Source of the DNA: Climacium dendroides
Lineage: Eukaryota > Streptophyta > Bryopsida > Hypnales > Climaciaceae
Assembly (NCBI GenBank): GCA_950106755.1
Contig: OX467087.1
Span: forward strand, 9,924,047-9,988,046
Length of the DNA: 64,000 bases
Direction of reading: 5' to 3'
A model generated the notes under the pieces. The model was not told where the DNA came from. It did no database searches and saw only the letters and a list, made by a program, of their open reading frames with translations. The position numbers and the translations under genes are program-made. Positions 34,455-46,330 of the stretch are shown piece after piece (positions within the stretch are counted from its first letter, which is position 1; each line of letters begins with the position of its first letter).

Positions 34455-35097
34455 TTAACCCCTGAGCGCCTAAAGTGCCAAAATGTGGTTTCTCTGAATT
34501 TGGTTTTTGACAACTATTGTTTAGAGGATGGATGTAAGGCTGGATAAAATTTACAGTGAAGAGATGTGTTAGTAGATTGATGTTGATGAGTGGTGGATCT
34601 AACTTTAAGGTGATATACATCATATTGAAAGGGTTTTTTCATGTGAATTGTCTACAATTTTGTAATTTTGATGAAGGCCAACTCTACCCAATGTCATTTT
34701 GCAAACTTAGTTGTATGCCCCACATATTCGAGTGTAAAGCAATTAGATACCCTAGTGTTAGAAAATTTTGAAATTTGGTTGGCCATCGCATACCACCTAT
34801 CCCTACTTCCTACTCAAAATTCAGGGCAAGATTCTACATGCACAAATTCCTACAAATTTCCAAACTTCTTGATCCACCTCAATTTTGGTGCACAATTCAT
34901 TTTCAATTTAGGTTTGACCTATATAATCTTTTGAACCATACAATGAAACCTTGTACAATTTTTTGTAAAACTTGCCCAAGCTAATATTCTCCAATCTTCA
35001 AAGGTCACTTCTAGCCAATGTTATTTTAGAAGGCTTGGTGGCAGTTTGTTTGAAATACCTCCATTTCAAGAGATGCACTCTGGCACTCAGGGGTGAA
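34455..35097. mobile_element. TTAA-bounded element, subfamily D
   Basis: Left end TTAA-CCCCTGAGCGCC; right end GGCACTCAGGGG-TGAA (35094-35097), a TTAA with one substitution. 643 bp with no transposase. Several short frames inside it are chance frames. Confidence 0.6.
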
Positions 35098-36779
35098 GGA
35101 TTAATAAAGAAAGTCCAGGATGTCCAACCAGATTGTGAAAAAGCCATGATATTTGCACTTTGGAAAGTTAAAAATGTAACTTATTTCCTGCATCGCTACT
35201 AATCATGAGGTATTTTTCGTTCACTGCATTGTTTGAATTCAAAATCCTTTTTGCTCTTTCTGCAATACAACAAATGGATGCAAACAATACTGTCCAATGG
35301 GTTTTTGTAAAAAGGTCCTGTTAGCCTATAAAGTGTTGTAACCAAACAAATGAAACAAAATAAATGCATACATGTTGCATTACAAACAGCTTCAACATCG
35401 TAAGGGGAGGATATAGTGAAGATGAACTTTGAGGGTAATGAGAACTTGTAACAAAAAATAGTAAAAAACAGCCAAGACAAGCAAAGATGTGCTGAGATAT
35501 TTGACAAGTCACTATGGACAATAGTAGTAGCAACCTCCAAGAGAGAACAAAACAAAATCCCAACTTTTGGGAGCCTCAACAATAATGCTGAAGGAAGTAC
35601 TGTTGCAGTTCATGTTTCTACACAATATCCATTCCTCTCCTAAACCAAACTACACTCAAGCACTAATGCACCATAACATCATAATCTTTCCCTTACTCTA
35701 AATTGTCACCCCTAGTTTCTCCCCTTGGCTCTTCCTTGATCATTCTTAATCATCTGCTTGGAATCATTGATCCTGTAAATCCAAAAACAACAAAATCAAA
35801 CCAACCCTAGAATTCTACACCCAATCATACTACTAAAATCATAACTTCCTCTGTAATATCACAAATGCTACCATTAATACTAGGGACTTGTACTTGCTAT
35901 TCTACGCATTTATTGTATCACATATTAATAAAATTTTGATATATTTGAATAGAATGCATGATAATGATTTCAATAAGTCTTTAAAATAATTATTTTAAAT
36001 ATTTTGTAAAAATATTTTCAATCATGCATACATAGAAATCGTATTTTCACACAATGTGATATTACAAAAATAGAATAGCAGTTTGCAATCACTTCTATAA
36101 TATAACTTTTTACAAAGGGTGATATTCTAGAAATAATATAGTTGTTGCAATAAAGATAATATTAAAGAGGATCCATAGGATGATAGTATAGAGGTAACAA
36201 ATCCATTGCTTCTCTTGGCTTTACACTTCTTTGCACTTCTATGATTTTGTGCTTTTGTAAGCTTTGAGCTTTCCTGATTTCAATTTTCTATTACTACTAC
36301 CAAATGATTTGAAAAATTTATTAGATTGAACCAATTTTGGATTTCACAACAATTAAATTGTTCAAGAAGCTTTTGAGATTTACAAGTTTTTCCTTTAAAT
36401 TCTTCTATTTGGATTGCCATTGTTTGTAACAATTGAGTCAAATTTCTAATGCATTCTAATGTATGTGTATCTTTTACCATATTCATCATTGCATGTATTT
36501 CATTCATCATTCATTAAATTTCTATTGTTTATTTCAGTATATGCTTATTTATTAAAAAAATTACATGAAGATTTTAGTAATTTTTATCTGAAGATTTTTT
36601 GAAATTCTCACTCTGCATTCTACTTAATACATAAAAAAATTCTTATGAAATTCTAATGGTGAATGCATAGCAAGTGCCAACCGCTAGTACCCTCAAAAAA
36701 ATCACAGCAAAACAAACATAAACATCAAAAGTTGAATAAAATAATTTAATCATTCAAAACAACAATTGTTATACCTTGA
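35098..36779. other. Spacer downstream of the PD-(D/E)XK gene
   Basis: No gene is called with confidence. The minus-strand frame 36280-36510 (76 codons; for example LECIRNLTQLLQTMAIQIEE) has coiled-coil-like spacing but no recognised family. The overlapping minus-strand frames at 35199-35582 and 35321-35563 have no domain. Confidence 0.4.
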
Positions 36780-37898
36780 TCAATTGAGTGCTCCCCAAAA
36801 CTCCGTGCTGAAAAGAATCAAATCTTGTACATCAAAAGAAAAATCAGTAGCCAACACTCCTTGAGGAATTCTTTCAATATCAAAAACCAAATCAGAAGGT
36901 AGTAGTAATGGTGCACCAATAACCACCCCACTCCTATCTACTGAGACAGTTTGAATCATCCTTGCACAAATATTAAGTCCACCCACCACATGGCTTGGAC
37001 ACACAGATGGTAGATGTCCCCACCTCTCAATCACAATTGTCTTTGCAAGAACATCCACAGCAAACAATAGAACAACTCGTGTCAAACCTCCACTCTTAGT
37101 AATCCAGAAATGGGCATCATTCCGCAAAGCAGATAGAGTCTCTGAAACTCCAACTTCAAAAACAACAGAAGGCCAATCCTTTTCCAGATCTCGACCTGGT
37201 GGAACAAGAGCCACATCAGGTTCCTTCAAACGCCCTCCACTTTCACAACGAAAAGACCCCATGTTACGAAGTACTCGGTGGTCACCACAACGGCTGCGCA
37301 CCTTCTCAAGTACATCTTGAGCAAATGCATTGCCACACCACTCATGAGCCTTACCCACCATAAACTTCACAATTAACAACTCCAACTCAGAGTCATAAAG
37401 GAAGCGCATCGATGGTAAGTGACGGCGAGATCTGTCAATCTTCTCCAAGTCCTCCTTAGACATGCCAAAAAATGCTAAGTAGTGTGTTGCCATTACGGCT
37501 GTCTCAGCTACCATCCACTCATAACGCTCCAAACAAACATTCTTCCACTTTTGGACTGAAATAAATGGAATTGGGGGATCAAATATCGAGTAGTCCTCCA
37601 TAATAGTATTGCAGGCATCCCAATCCAGTGTCTGCTGCTACAAACAAGTCAAAACAAGTCAACAAATCAGAACAAGGCAGAACCAGCAAAACAAATGAGA
37701 ACAAATCATAACAGGTGAAACAAATAAGCACAAATCATACGCAAAAAATTCAAGACCCACCTCTCGTGATTGATCCAGGGCAGAGCATTCCCCATTGACT
37801 TCATTCACAGCGCTTGCCTGCTCGTACACCTGCCTGCTACGCAACCTCCTCGAAGCCCGAGTGCTGGTGCCCCCATCCATTGCTGTCCCGCTCATCAT
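36780..37898 (-). CDS. PD-(D/E)XK-nuclease-like protein, two exons
   Basis: Exon 1 is 37898-37761 (46 codons) and exon 2 is 37637-36780. The 123-bp intron has a GAG-GTGGGT donor and a TTTGTAG acceptor, phase 0; an in-frame stop lies just before the acceptor. The product is 331 aa. The core reads KEPDVALVPP (Asp at 187), then WPSVVFEVGVSETLSALRND (Glu at 207), then a hydrophobic strand TRVVLLFAV. This strand-Asp-strand-ExG-helix order is typical of the restriction-endonuclease-like/Uma2-type PD-(D/E)XK fold; the usual Lys of ExK is Gly here, as in several relatives. Similar proteins are, as I recall, common in fungi. The N-terminus is Arg/Ser-rich. Catalytic activity is unproven. The frame is intact. 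Confidence 0.6.
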
Positions 37899-38097
37899 TA
37901 TTCCCTCTTATCGCAGACTGATTGAAGTCCACCAAAATCAATACAATACTGCAAAACACCACAAGGCGATCGCAAACGCGAGGAGGGCGAGGTTCCCTAT
38001 AACAGTGCGACTGCAAGCTCCGCAAACCTAGCCCGGATACAGGTCACCTCTTAACGCGCATCCTACCACATTCGCCTCCACGACCCACTTGCATTAA
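37899..38097. promoter_or_regulatory. GC-richer upstream region of the nuclease-like gene
   Basis: GC content rises abruptly from 37.9 to 39.0 kb. This block lies between the minus-strand gene start at 37898 and the plus-strand ZF-HD relic, so it may act as, or derive from, a divergent promoter. No TATA box stands out. Confidence 0.3.
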
Positions 38098-38452
38098 CGC
38101 CGGACCTAACTCGCGATGACCTCAGCAAGCCGATCGACAACGACGAGCACCACGACGAGCCCCGCAACAACATCGAGACCAACACCGGGGCGATGCACCT
38201 CTCGATGCGCTCGCCAGGCTCTGTCATCAAGAAGCGCTACCGGACGAAATTCATGACCGACCTAAAAGACCAGATGTGCACTGAGAAGGTCGGGTAGAGC
38301 ATCTAGAAGCACGACGATGCGGCCGTCCCTAAACCCTAAACTGCGAAATTCATGACCGACCAAAAAGACCAGACGTGCGCTGAGAAGGTCGGGTGGAGCA
38401 TCTAAGGGCGTTGGGTAAAACCTTGGGCAGCCGTCCCTAAACCCTAAACTGC
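38098..38452 (+). pseudogene. ZF-HD (zinc-finger homeodomain) fragment, tandemly duplicated
   Basis: An open frame from about 38098 runs through a His/Asp/Asn-rich linker into KKRYRTKFMTDLKDQM and then CTEKVG-stop. This resembles the first helix of plant ZF-HD homeodomains (KKRFRTKFT...QKE.M..FAEKLGW). The stop (TAG) sits where the invariant Trp is expected. A second copy starting at 38344 repeats TKFMTDQKDQ-type residues, keeps the Trp (EKVGWSI), then stops. No ZF dimerisation domain or recognition helix is present, so this is a broken transcription-factor gene. Confidence 0.5.
38245..38452. repeat. Two tandem about 100-bp units (homeodomain fragment)
   Basis: Copies 38245-38343 and 38344-38452 both begin CGAAATTCATGACCGACC and end CCGTCCCTAAACCCTAAACT. 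They differ by substitutions and about 9 bp of indels. The unit edge contains the telomere-like CCCTAAACCCTAAA. Confidence 0.75.
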
Positions 38453-38490
38453 GGTGGATGCACAATAACAAGCATACAATGGGAAAGTAG

Positions 38491-38529
38491 AGTGGCACAA
38501 AAGTGGCACAAAAGTGGCACAAAAGTGCC
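38491..38529. repeat. Tandem 11-bp repeat AGTGGCACAAA, three copies
   Basis: AGTGGCACAAA occurs three times in direct succession, followed by a partial AGTGCC. Confidence 0.9.
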
Positions 38530-38574
38530 AAGGAATAAGCCACTTACGTTTCAGTGCTTCCCGACTCCGACTTC

Positions 38575-38668
38575 GTCTTCCGTTCTCAGCAGCAAAGGGG
38601 GGAGCATCTTCAGCTCTCAACAGCGTGGCGAGCGTCTTCAGTTCTCAACAGCGAAGGGGCGAGCATCA
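38575..38668. repeat. About 33-bp GC-rich repeat, three copies
   Basis: Units carry TTCTCARCAGC..A then GGGGGGAGCATC, TTCAGCTCTCAACAGC and TTCAGTTCTCAACAGC variants. They are diverged direct repeats within the GC-rich island. Confidence 0.6.
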
Positions 38669-39032
38669 AATGAAAAACAATGACGCATGGGCGAGCGAGT
38701 GAGCGACAAAAAAAATCAAAGCCAAAGCTCTGTCCGCCTACCCCTAAGCTTCCGAAACTTGACCCGGGCCCCCTAAACCCACATCTCCTCGATCTTCGTC
38801 GCTTCGAACTAGCAACAGCAACAACAGCTTTCTCTCTGCAATCGAAGATTGCGCCTCCAATCCGTGCGACCGCAACCCCATCGCCAACCTCGCCACTTCG
38901 CGTTCTTCCAACATGGCCATCATCAGTCAAAGGTGAAAAAGCGGATGAGTGATGCACGTGATCCGAATGTGATTTTCAGGGCCGTAGCTGCCTAAAACAT
39001 TCCTCCAGCCGACAGCAAAGTACACTAACTTA

Positions 39033-39104
39033 CTTCCCCAATCTCTCCTTGAAACTTCCTCAATCTCTCCTTGAAACTTCCCCAATCTCTCCCTGAAACT
39101 TCCC
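39033..39104. repeat. 24-bp tandem repeat, three copies
   Basis: Three consecutive copies of CCCAATCTCTCCTTGAAACT plus TTC, with one or two substitutions. Confidence 0.85.
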
Positions 39105-39848
39105 ATTTCACAGCTTACATTTCGACAGACAAGCGAGGCAATCGAGTCTTCGGGGATACGAGTGTCTCCTTGCTGAGCGTGGTCGTGGGTGGCCACTGGT
39201 GGGGATACTCTAAACACATCTTAAATTGAATATTTGTTTTAAAGATTTTTAATGCACACTTTGGATAGGCACATGGAAATTGCTTTGTCCACATTAAGTA
39301 GGGGGCCAAGAATTAAAAAATTTGAGCTATCTCACAGGCCAAGGCTTTAGAAATAATCCAGGCCTGACCCAATGGTAGTGCTCAATTTTTTTTTGCTTTC
39401 ATTGCATGATTCCAAAGTGGAGCTTAGTGTTGAAATTTGAACTTTGCAAACAGGAACGTAGGATTCATCAAGCGTGGAAAATGCGGTAAGATTTACAGAC
39501 CTATTTCTGATTGTAATACCAAAGTTGCAAATTTGACATATCCACATAAAGTTTACCATATCCATAACCTTGAACCTTGTGCGTAAACTATAAAGTTAAA
39601 GTGTTCACGTAAATTTTAGACACGTACAAACCTCATGAAGAGGAAGCTTAGATCAGGCAGGGGTTTGAACCATGATCTATAAATTCTTTCTTATTGGCAA
39701 GAGGGAGTAAATGCAGTAAAGCCCGGGTCTTCCAAGAAGTCATGTTGTCCAGTAGCTAGCCTAAACAACAAAGACACCTACTAACCTAAATTTTCTGTAT
39801 TGAAATGATACACCTTCCAGCTCGTGCATAAATACATTCTACTGTCCA
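39105..39848. other. HLB1 3' flank
   Basis: No gene seen. It contains the probable HLB1 3' UTR on the minus strand next to the stop at 39849. The frames on both strands have no recognised content. Confidence 0.4.
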
Positions 39849-42800
39849 TCAGACAACTAGCACATTAGCCAGGGCATCCCTTTTGCCCTGGGCATATATT
39901 GTGTACACTAACCGAATAGCATCCACCCACGCATCCATGCCATCCCAAGTATCTGCTATCTGCACACCATCAACCCTCTCGTCAACAGTCGTTGCATATT
40001 ATAATCTTCAGACGAGATGGGAAATTCTACAAACCATAAAATTTGAAACAACTTGAGTAGATAGTTTTGTGACCACGGACAGACTTCAGAAGTTCAGGAA
40101 GCTCCATGGTCACAAAACTGACTCAAATGTGAAGACTCAATGCGCCAGAAACATTGTAAGTTGTGCGCTGATCATAGTTAATTTGTGCACAAGGTAAAAA
40201 CGTTGAAATACATTACGTGCGAACTTATTACTAGCACACGTTGTCTCTTCAGATGATCTGATCAGGCATCATTACAAGTGAGAGCATGGACTTCATAGGA
40301 TAAGGAAGTGACAGAAGTGATCTTGATAAGAGAAACAAACCAGATATTGTGGACCAGCATCAGTATCAATGCAAAAACCACCCCCAGGTGGGAGGCTAAG
40401 ATCTGCTGTTGGAGCCAGACAAACAATTTCTTCCATCTCAATTCTTAGAACTGATGATCTACTGCTAGTATTGCTGTCTGACGTGAGAGTGCTAGTGCGT
40501 CTGGAATAGCTAAGTGCAAGGGACTTGCGATCAACTTTCTCTATCTGCACAAAGAAATGTGACGGTGAGCCTTCACACACAAAGGAAAATATACTCGTAG
40601 CTAGACATCAAGCACTTTAATGAAGAACAATCAAGAACTTAAGAAAATCTGGAGTGGGCGCATGTTCGCACAAGTACGTATTGACTTCAAAAAGAAGAAA
40701 TGGCCTGAATATTGATCCAGTAAGAGCAGAAAATAAAAGTTCAGCAGGGACCATAATCGAGCAGTTGTGAGTTACCTCATAGAGGGCTTCATGGTCAAGA
40801 ACAAACCACAACCGCAACCAGTCACTGTGTGGAGCCAGAGAGTCTCCAGTGGGTGGGATCCTCAACCACCCAGCTCTAAGGTAAGGCAGAGGCAACTGTA
40901 AAAGACAAACCAAGTGGACACTTATATAGACTGGCTTCGCAACACAAACTGCGAGAAACAATTCAAGCTTGAAACTATGAGAACACAAGCAAAAGTTAAG
41001 ATTTCTCACAAAGTTCCGCACAAGCCGCAAAGCACCTCGATACACCTACACTTCCCACTCAGTAGATCAACTGTGAGTACAAAGACGAGATCAGGAAAAT
41101 TAATCTAGCAATGTCATTGAGAAAGGCTGGTAAGAATTAATATTAAGTGGACAAACCAAACATTTGTACTACCTTCAACTCTATTCTCAACACATAACTT
41201 GCACTCATATATGTACTTGCATTCCTTCTCTTCGACCTCGTTACAGTCTCGTTTTTTAAATCAAGCATCCACTACACCTACCAGCATACCATGCTAATAC
41301 GGTGGCCCCATTCAAACTAAGTGGTAGAACAGTCCACAAGAACAATTGAGTCAAATGTTCGAAGGACAGAACAGTGTTCTCAATACAAGGAAAAATTTAA
41401 ACGTGAACAGTGAAGATAAAAATCCTACTGGATAGTCAGGCTTCAGTGCATGCGCAGCAGTGATGTAGATTGCCGACAAGCTGTTCAAATCAGCTGGCGT
41501 AAGATCTTTTGATGTCAACTTCCGCCCAGTCCTTGCGATATCCTCTCCCAAACCATACTGTCAAGGGAGAATGTACCGCATGAGTGTATCATCATCCATT
41601 AAATGCAGACTCGAGAGGACTTACGCGTCCTTTACTGTTGATCGCAGCACTCAATGAGGGATTCACGAAGTACAAAAGAGAGCAACTAAACTAACCTCAA
41701 ATCTGTTGGAACATCAAAATAGTACTAAAAAGCGGCCACAAGTGTTTCAAACTTACCAACACCGTTCCCAAGTTGTAAACAGCACGATGGAAGTCAAAGC
41801 GGAGTCGAATAGCAGCGCGAAACTGGACAACAGTTAGCCATTCGGCATTTTGAGGTCAATCAAACTGAGCCAGAAAATCCACGTCTCTCTACCTCCGAAT
41901 ACATCAGCAGTTCAAGCTTTGAAAGGCACTAACAGATCTTACCTTTCTTATTGCTTTCTTGACTATAGCGCGCTTCTCCTTCAGTGCAACAATAGCTCCA
42001 AGTTCCTGCAATTTCACATACCACATAAGAATAGCACGTACAAGGAGTATGATTCAGAATCAAAATAATATCGAGAAACAGCTCCAAAGGACGAGCATCT
42101 TAAAGAACCATACAGACTATAGAACTAAAAAATCCCAGTAAAAGTGTCACCTGCAATGCAAGGCCCCAGTTATTCAACGCCTGTCGATCAAAACCGGTGT
42201 GTTAGTGATACTAGAAGTAGATAAATTGCTGTAATGAATTTACAAATCATGTTCTTGATCATGGCCAGCTTCATTGCAGGTGTAAGAACATCCATGACAC
42301 TGTAAAGAAAGCAAAATCCAGTTGAGTGTAACACATCAGACACAAATGAATCAAGGAAGCATCAAGATTCGTCCATCAAACATGACAATGGGTGCACTCA
42401 TGAGCATAAACCAAAGTCCACTTGAACAATAAAACAAGAAAGAAAACCTATCATCTTTGGAGGCAAAGGCAAAAGCTTCTTGAAAGGCCGGATATAGCGG
42501 ATCAATCTGAAATACCTGAGGACTGTTCCAATTCAGTTGCACAGCTCGGTCATATCTGTCACAAGCCTACATGACAAATCAAATATTAGGCGTTATCTCG
42601 ATGAAAGAGGTAACATCTCTTATGAAGGAGCAAAGAGCATAGGTTCTGGTCATGCGTTATATCCTAAACCGGCTAATGATGGTCTGAACAATCAGGTGTT
42701 TGCCAGTGTCATCTGCACAACACATTGTAAGGATAAACTCTGAATCAAAAATGACACTCCTCACTCAAAAACGGAAGGTGGCCAGATGTTCGTAAAGAAA

Positions 42801-45666
42801 AGATACAAGAAGGAAGTACAAGAGGCGCACAAGAGGTCGATAATTCATGATTCAATAATTCAGTAATTCACGATTCAGCATGAATTACGTAAAAACAAAA
42901 GGAGTTCTCGATGATAAGCAAGTAGATTCACGGGCTGAGTATTTGATTGCCAACCTGTTTCCAGAGATCTTCGGCTTCCTTTGTGCGACCCCTAATCTTA
43001 GCCCGATCGGATATTGCTATGGCCCAATTGTAATAAGCCTGGTAAAAAGAATGCATCAAGTTTCAGAGCATAATACCCAAGGCAGAGCACCCCATTCAAT
43101 TCCATTTGTCACTAATATACTCAGCACATAGGACCTGCATCTTCACGGTCGGGTGGGGCACAGGGAATAGAAAGTCAAATTGTTAGTATTACATCAATAA
43201 ACAAAAAAGCACCTCATGTAGGGTGGGACACAACTGAGTAGCAGCCTCGTATTTCTTGCACGCTTCCTCCAGCAGTGAATCCTTCCCTGGATAACCTACC
43301 TCTGGTCCTGCGTTGTCTGCACTTTCCTGCAAAAGGTGGATATATCGTTATGTAAGAAGCTCAAACAGGAACCTCAAAGAACTGAACGTTTGAGGAACGA
43401 GGCATACAATTAGCGGTTTTTATTTCCCAAAATATCATACACAACAGGTAGAACGACTGCTGCATAATTTGTTCAAAGGCATCCAGAAAGTAAATGTGGC
43501 CATGCTAAAGGGCATACCTGAAGCACCAATGCCCAGTTGTAAAGAGCATCATGATCCTCGGGATTTCTCTCCACGTTGGCTGCATACCTGTGAAGGGAGA
43601 TGAGGTTAGCTCAGATAAATCTTCAAATTTAAGCCCAGGCACAGTTTCATGGAGTGCACATTGACTCTTACATACAACTGGCAAGGTTGTTAGTTTTGCA
43701 CGTCATATTGAGATCTCCCGGACCATGAGCCCCAAGGAGGCGCCCAAGGTGCAGTTGGAAATCTCTCCATCAGGAGGATGCACTAAGATGGTTTCAGGTA
43801 GTGTGAACCTAAGGAATGAACAGGTTGAACCGTTTATAGTTGTGTCAAATAGCACAGGGCATACTAGTGTCTTCTTGATCTTGCATTAATAAACTGATAC
43901 CCTTCCTTCCTTCGTACAAAAGATTTTCTGATGCAGGACATTAATTGCATTGTCATGCACACTTAACTCATAATCTAGTTCTGCAGTGAACAGTCAGGAT
44001 GCAGACATTGCATACCGCTTAGCCGCAAAAGCCAGAATGCGTTGTCGGGAGCGTCCTTCCTCATCCCCAACAGCAATGTTATACAGAATGTCTCCAACTA
44101 TATTTGTGCCACTGGTGGATGACCTGTGACTCACAACGTCATTTCTGCGTATGACAAGGATTAAGTCAGCTGCATTATGAACCAGGAAATAAAGATTACA
44201 AAAGAGGTCCAGATTGAAGAGTTTCAGCTGCACGTGTTGATGGAAATAAACCTATACTAGAGGAGATTATCAGAGCAACCTCACGCTGGAAACAACGATA
44301 AAGTCTTCGGCTAACATGCAGCCAAATCCTACTGAGAATATTGATCATCAGAAAGACCAGAAACGATGATAAAATTTCACAATAAAGAAATACATAGCCA
44401 ATTCCATGCAACTGAAACACAGTCACGATAAAACGAAGTCAGCAAGTCAACATTGTAGAGGACTCGATTTGGTACCCAAAAAGTTAATTATTAATGACAA
44501 CGCCGTCCAGTATTTAGGGGTCCACAGGGATTTGAAAAATCATAGATGATCCTATCCATAATTAGGATGACCACGTACCCGTCGGAATTGGCCACGGGTG
44601 CTGGTTTCAAAGCTCTCGGAGGTACAGAATCACTATTGCCTTGGTATGCCTTTGACGTGCTGCCCATGGAATCGGATGCAATTCGTGCATAGTCGCTTGA
44701 AATAGTTTGGCTACTGCTGGCTTCAAGACCTGTCCCCTTTCCAACTTCCCGTGACAATTCTTCCCTATGGTCCCTCAAAAGTATTTCTCCCAGTGTCTCA
44801 ACTTTATGTATTCCATTAGAATGTGTAATATCCGTATGAGAACTCTGCGAAGCTTCGTTTTCCTTGGACGTTTCATTCAAGGTTTCACGTATCGCCACAC
44901 TCTCAACCTCAACCTCCACTCTCCCAGACTCGTCAATCACTTCCTCTAGTCCCACGACCACAGAATCTTCATCGAATCCCAGACCAGCAGTCCTTCCAGG
45001 GGACTCACTCGGGGGATCTACAAGAGTAAGACCCTCGAACAAAACTTCTTCCTTTGAAGAAACGGCACTGTCGCCTGCGACCCGTTCCTCTTCAACAGTT
45101 AGTCCGTCAACATCAGAATTTCCGGGCACCGCACCATTCATACGTACGTCCGGAAGTTCGCCTACAAGCCTTGTCTTCGATTCATTCTGGCTGGCATCTT
45201 GACTGTCTAAAATCTCTAATTTACCCAGGTCGAGCTCTTCATTCTCATCCCCTTGCTGGACAGCCAGCCCTTCAAAAAGTGCAATTTTCTCGCCCACTCT
45301 CTTTTCTGAAACATCCCCTAAGCCAGTACTATCCGAATTCGAATCCTCCGAAAGTGAGTGTTCTGGAGGTAGGACAGATCCACTTCCATCCACATCATCC
45401 GCAGCAAGACGTTGCGGTACTTCCTCAACCTTCACCCCATTCACTATCGAACCTTGTAAAAAAAGTTGAAACGGATGTTCCGGAGCCCGAGACCCGAGTT
45501 CATGGATGCTACCTTCATCTTGACTTAGCTTGTCGGTATCGCTCAATGCTGACTCCAACGACTGCTTCGAGAGGAGGAGAAGATCTTGCGCCAGAGGGAA
45601 GGGCGTGACTTCCTGCACAAAATCTGATGCATCTGGGTTGGTCATGTCCTCCCCTTCAGCTGCCAT
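39849..45666 (-). CDS. HLB1: HLB1-like TPR protein of the trans-Golgi network
   Basis: Fourteen coding exons in transcript order: 45666-44579, 44144-44016, 43587-43518, 43326-43213, 43038-42955, 42566-42516, 42180-42151, 42005-41943, 41822-41757, 41557-41429, 41045-41010, 40895-40776, 40544-40341, 39959-39849. The total is 2295 nt, 764 aa. TPR helices start near residue 407 ([58 protein letters not shown]). The C-terminal PH-like part holds [22 protein letters not shown] and [14 protein letters not shown]. These match Arabidopsis HLB1 (At5g41950), a TGN/early-endosome protein linking membrane traffic to actin. Residues 1-362 are acidic, Ser/Glu-rich and probably disordered, making it about 200 residues longer than the Arabidopsis protein. 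CT-rich sequence precedes the start. Confidence 0.93.
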
Positions 45667-46330
45667 AGCTACAAAATCCGGATCGTCGTAAGCCCCGACC
45701 TCGTGAGAGCAGAGCTAAGCCAAGTCAGATAGTTAGGGTTACGTAGGCGAAATGCGTACCCTAATTGGATGAGGAGACGTCCTGAGCTACAACCAGAATG
45801 CGGTCAAGGCGGGCACAAGCCATCCATCGAGAGTATCCATCCGGGCTGGGGCAATCAATGACGACGGCCAGAAGAGATGGAGGAGGAGCGGCTGCGGGAT
45901 GCACCAATCGAGAAGATTGAACTAGTGGCCAAGGGCCGGGTGGGAGAGATGAAGCGAGACAGATCGCGAAGGAGGGTGAAGAGAAGGGAGGGATCGGATA
46001 GGATCGGATCGGGGTGAATGGGAGGTGGTGGCGATGTATACCTTACTGGAAGGGAAACGGACAGAGAGGAGATGAGAAGAGGAGCAGGGGAGGGAGGGGA
46101 GGGAAGGGAAAAGAGGAGAGGAGAGGAGGGGAAGGAAGGAGGAAGCAATAGATACTAACTTACTACTCTTCCGAGCAGCGGCGATGGAGATCCGGGCACG
46201 CACCGGACAGCAACGCCTGGCAGACAAGGCAAGGCTAAGCAGAAAAGAAGCAAAGCAAGCAAGAAGCCGAGCAACGGCACAAGCAAACAGGGGCGAGAGG
46301 GCCGGCGAAAGGACCCAGCAGAGGGGCATG
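45667..46330 (-). promoter_or_regulatory. HLB1 promoter and 5' leader
   Basis: On the minus strand this region holds AACCCTAA (telo-box-like, near 45740) and a long CT tract (46080-46150; polypurine on the plus strand). CT-rich leaders are typical of TATA-less plant promoters. A 5'-UTR intron is possible but not proven. The 97- and 176-codon minus frames here are Ser/Leu/Pro-rich translations of the CT tract and not genes. Confidence 0.45.

Noticed and set aside
35199..35582. 127-codon minus frame rich in Cys, Leu and Phe
   Set aside because: No recognised domain, overlaps a second frame of equal quality; likely chance.
38680..38957. 90- and 115-codon frames on both strands of the GC-rich island
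   Set aside because: Both strands are open because GC-rich DNA lacks stops; no homology recognised.
39655..39670. GGGGTTTGAACC, B-box-like
   Set aside because: The nearest A-box-like word (CAATGGTAGTGC, about 39370) is about 300 bp away, too far for a tRNA or typical SINE.
45054..45608. 184-codon plus-strand frame and its 112-codon neighbour opposite HLB1 exon 1
   Set aside because: Antisense shadow of the long HLB1 coding exon; no domain.
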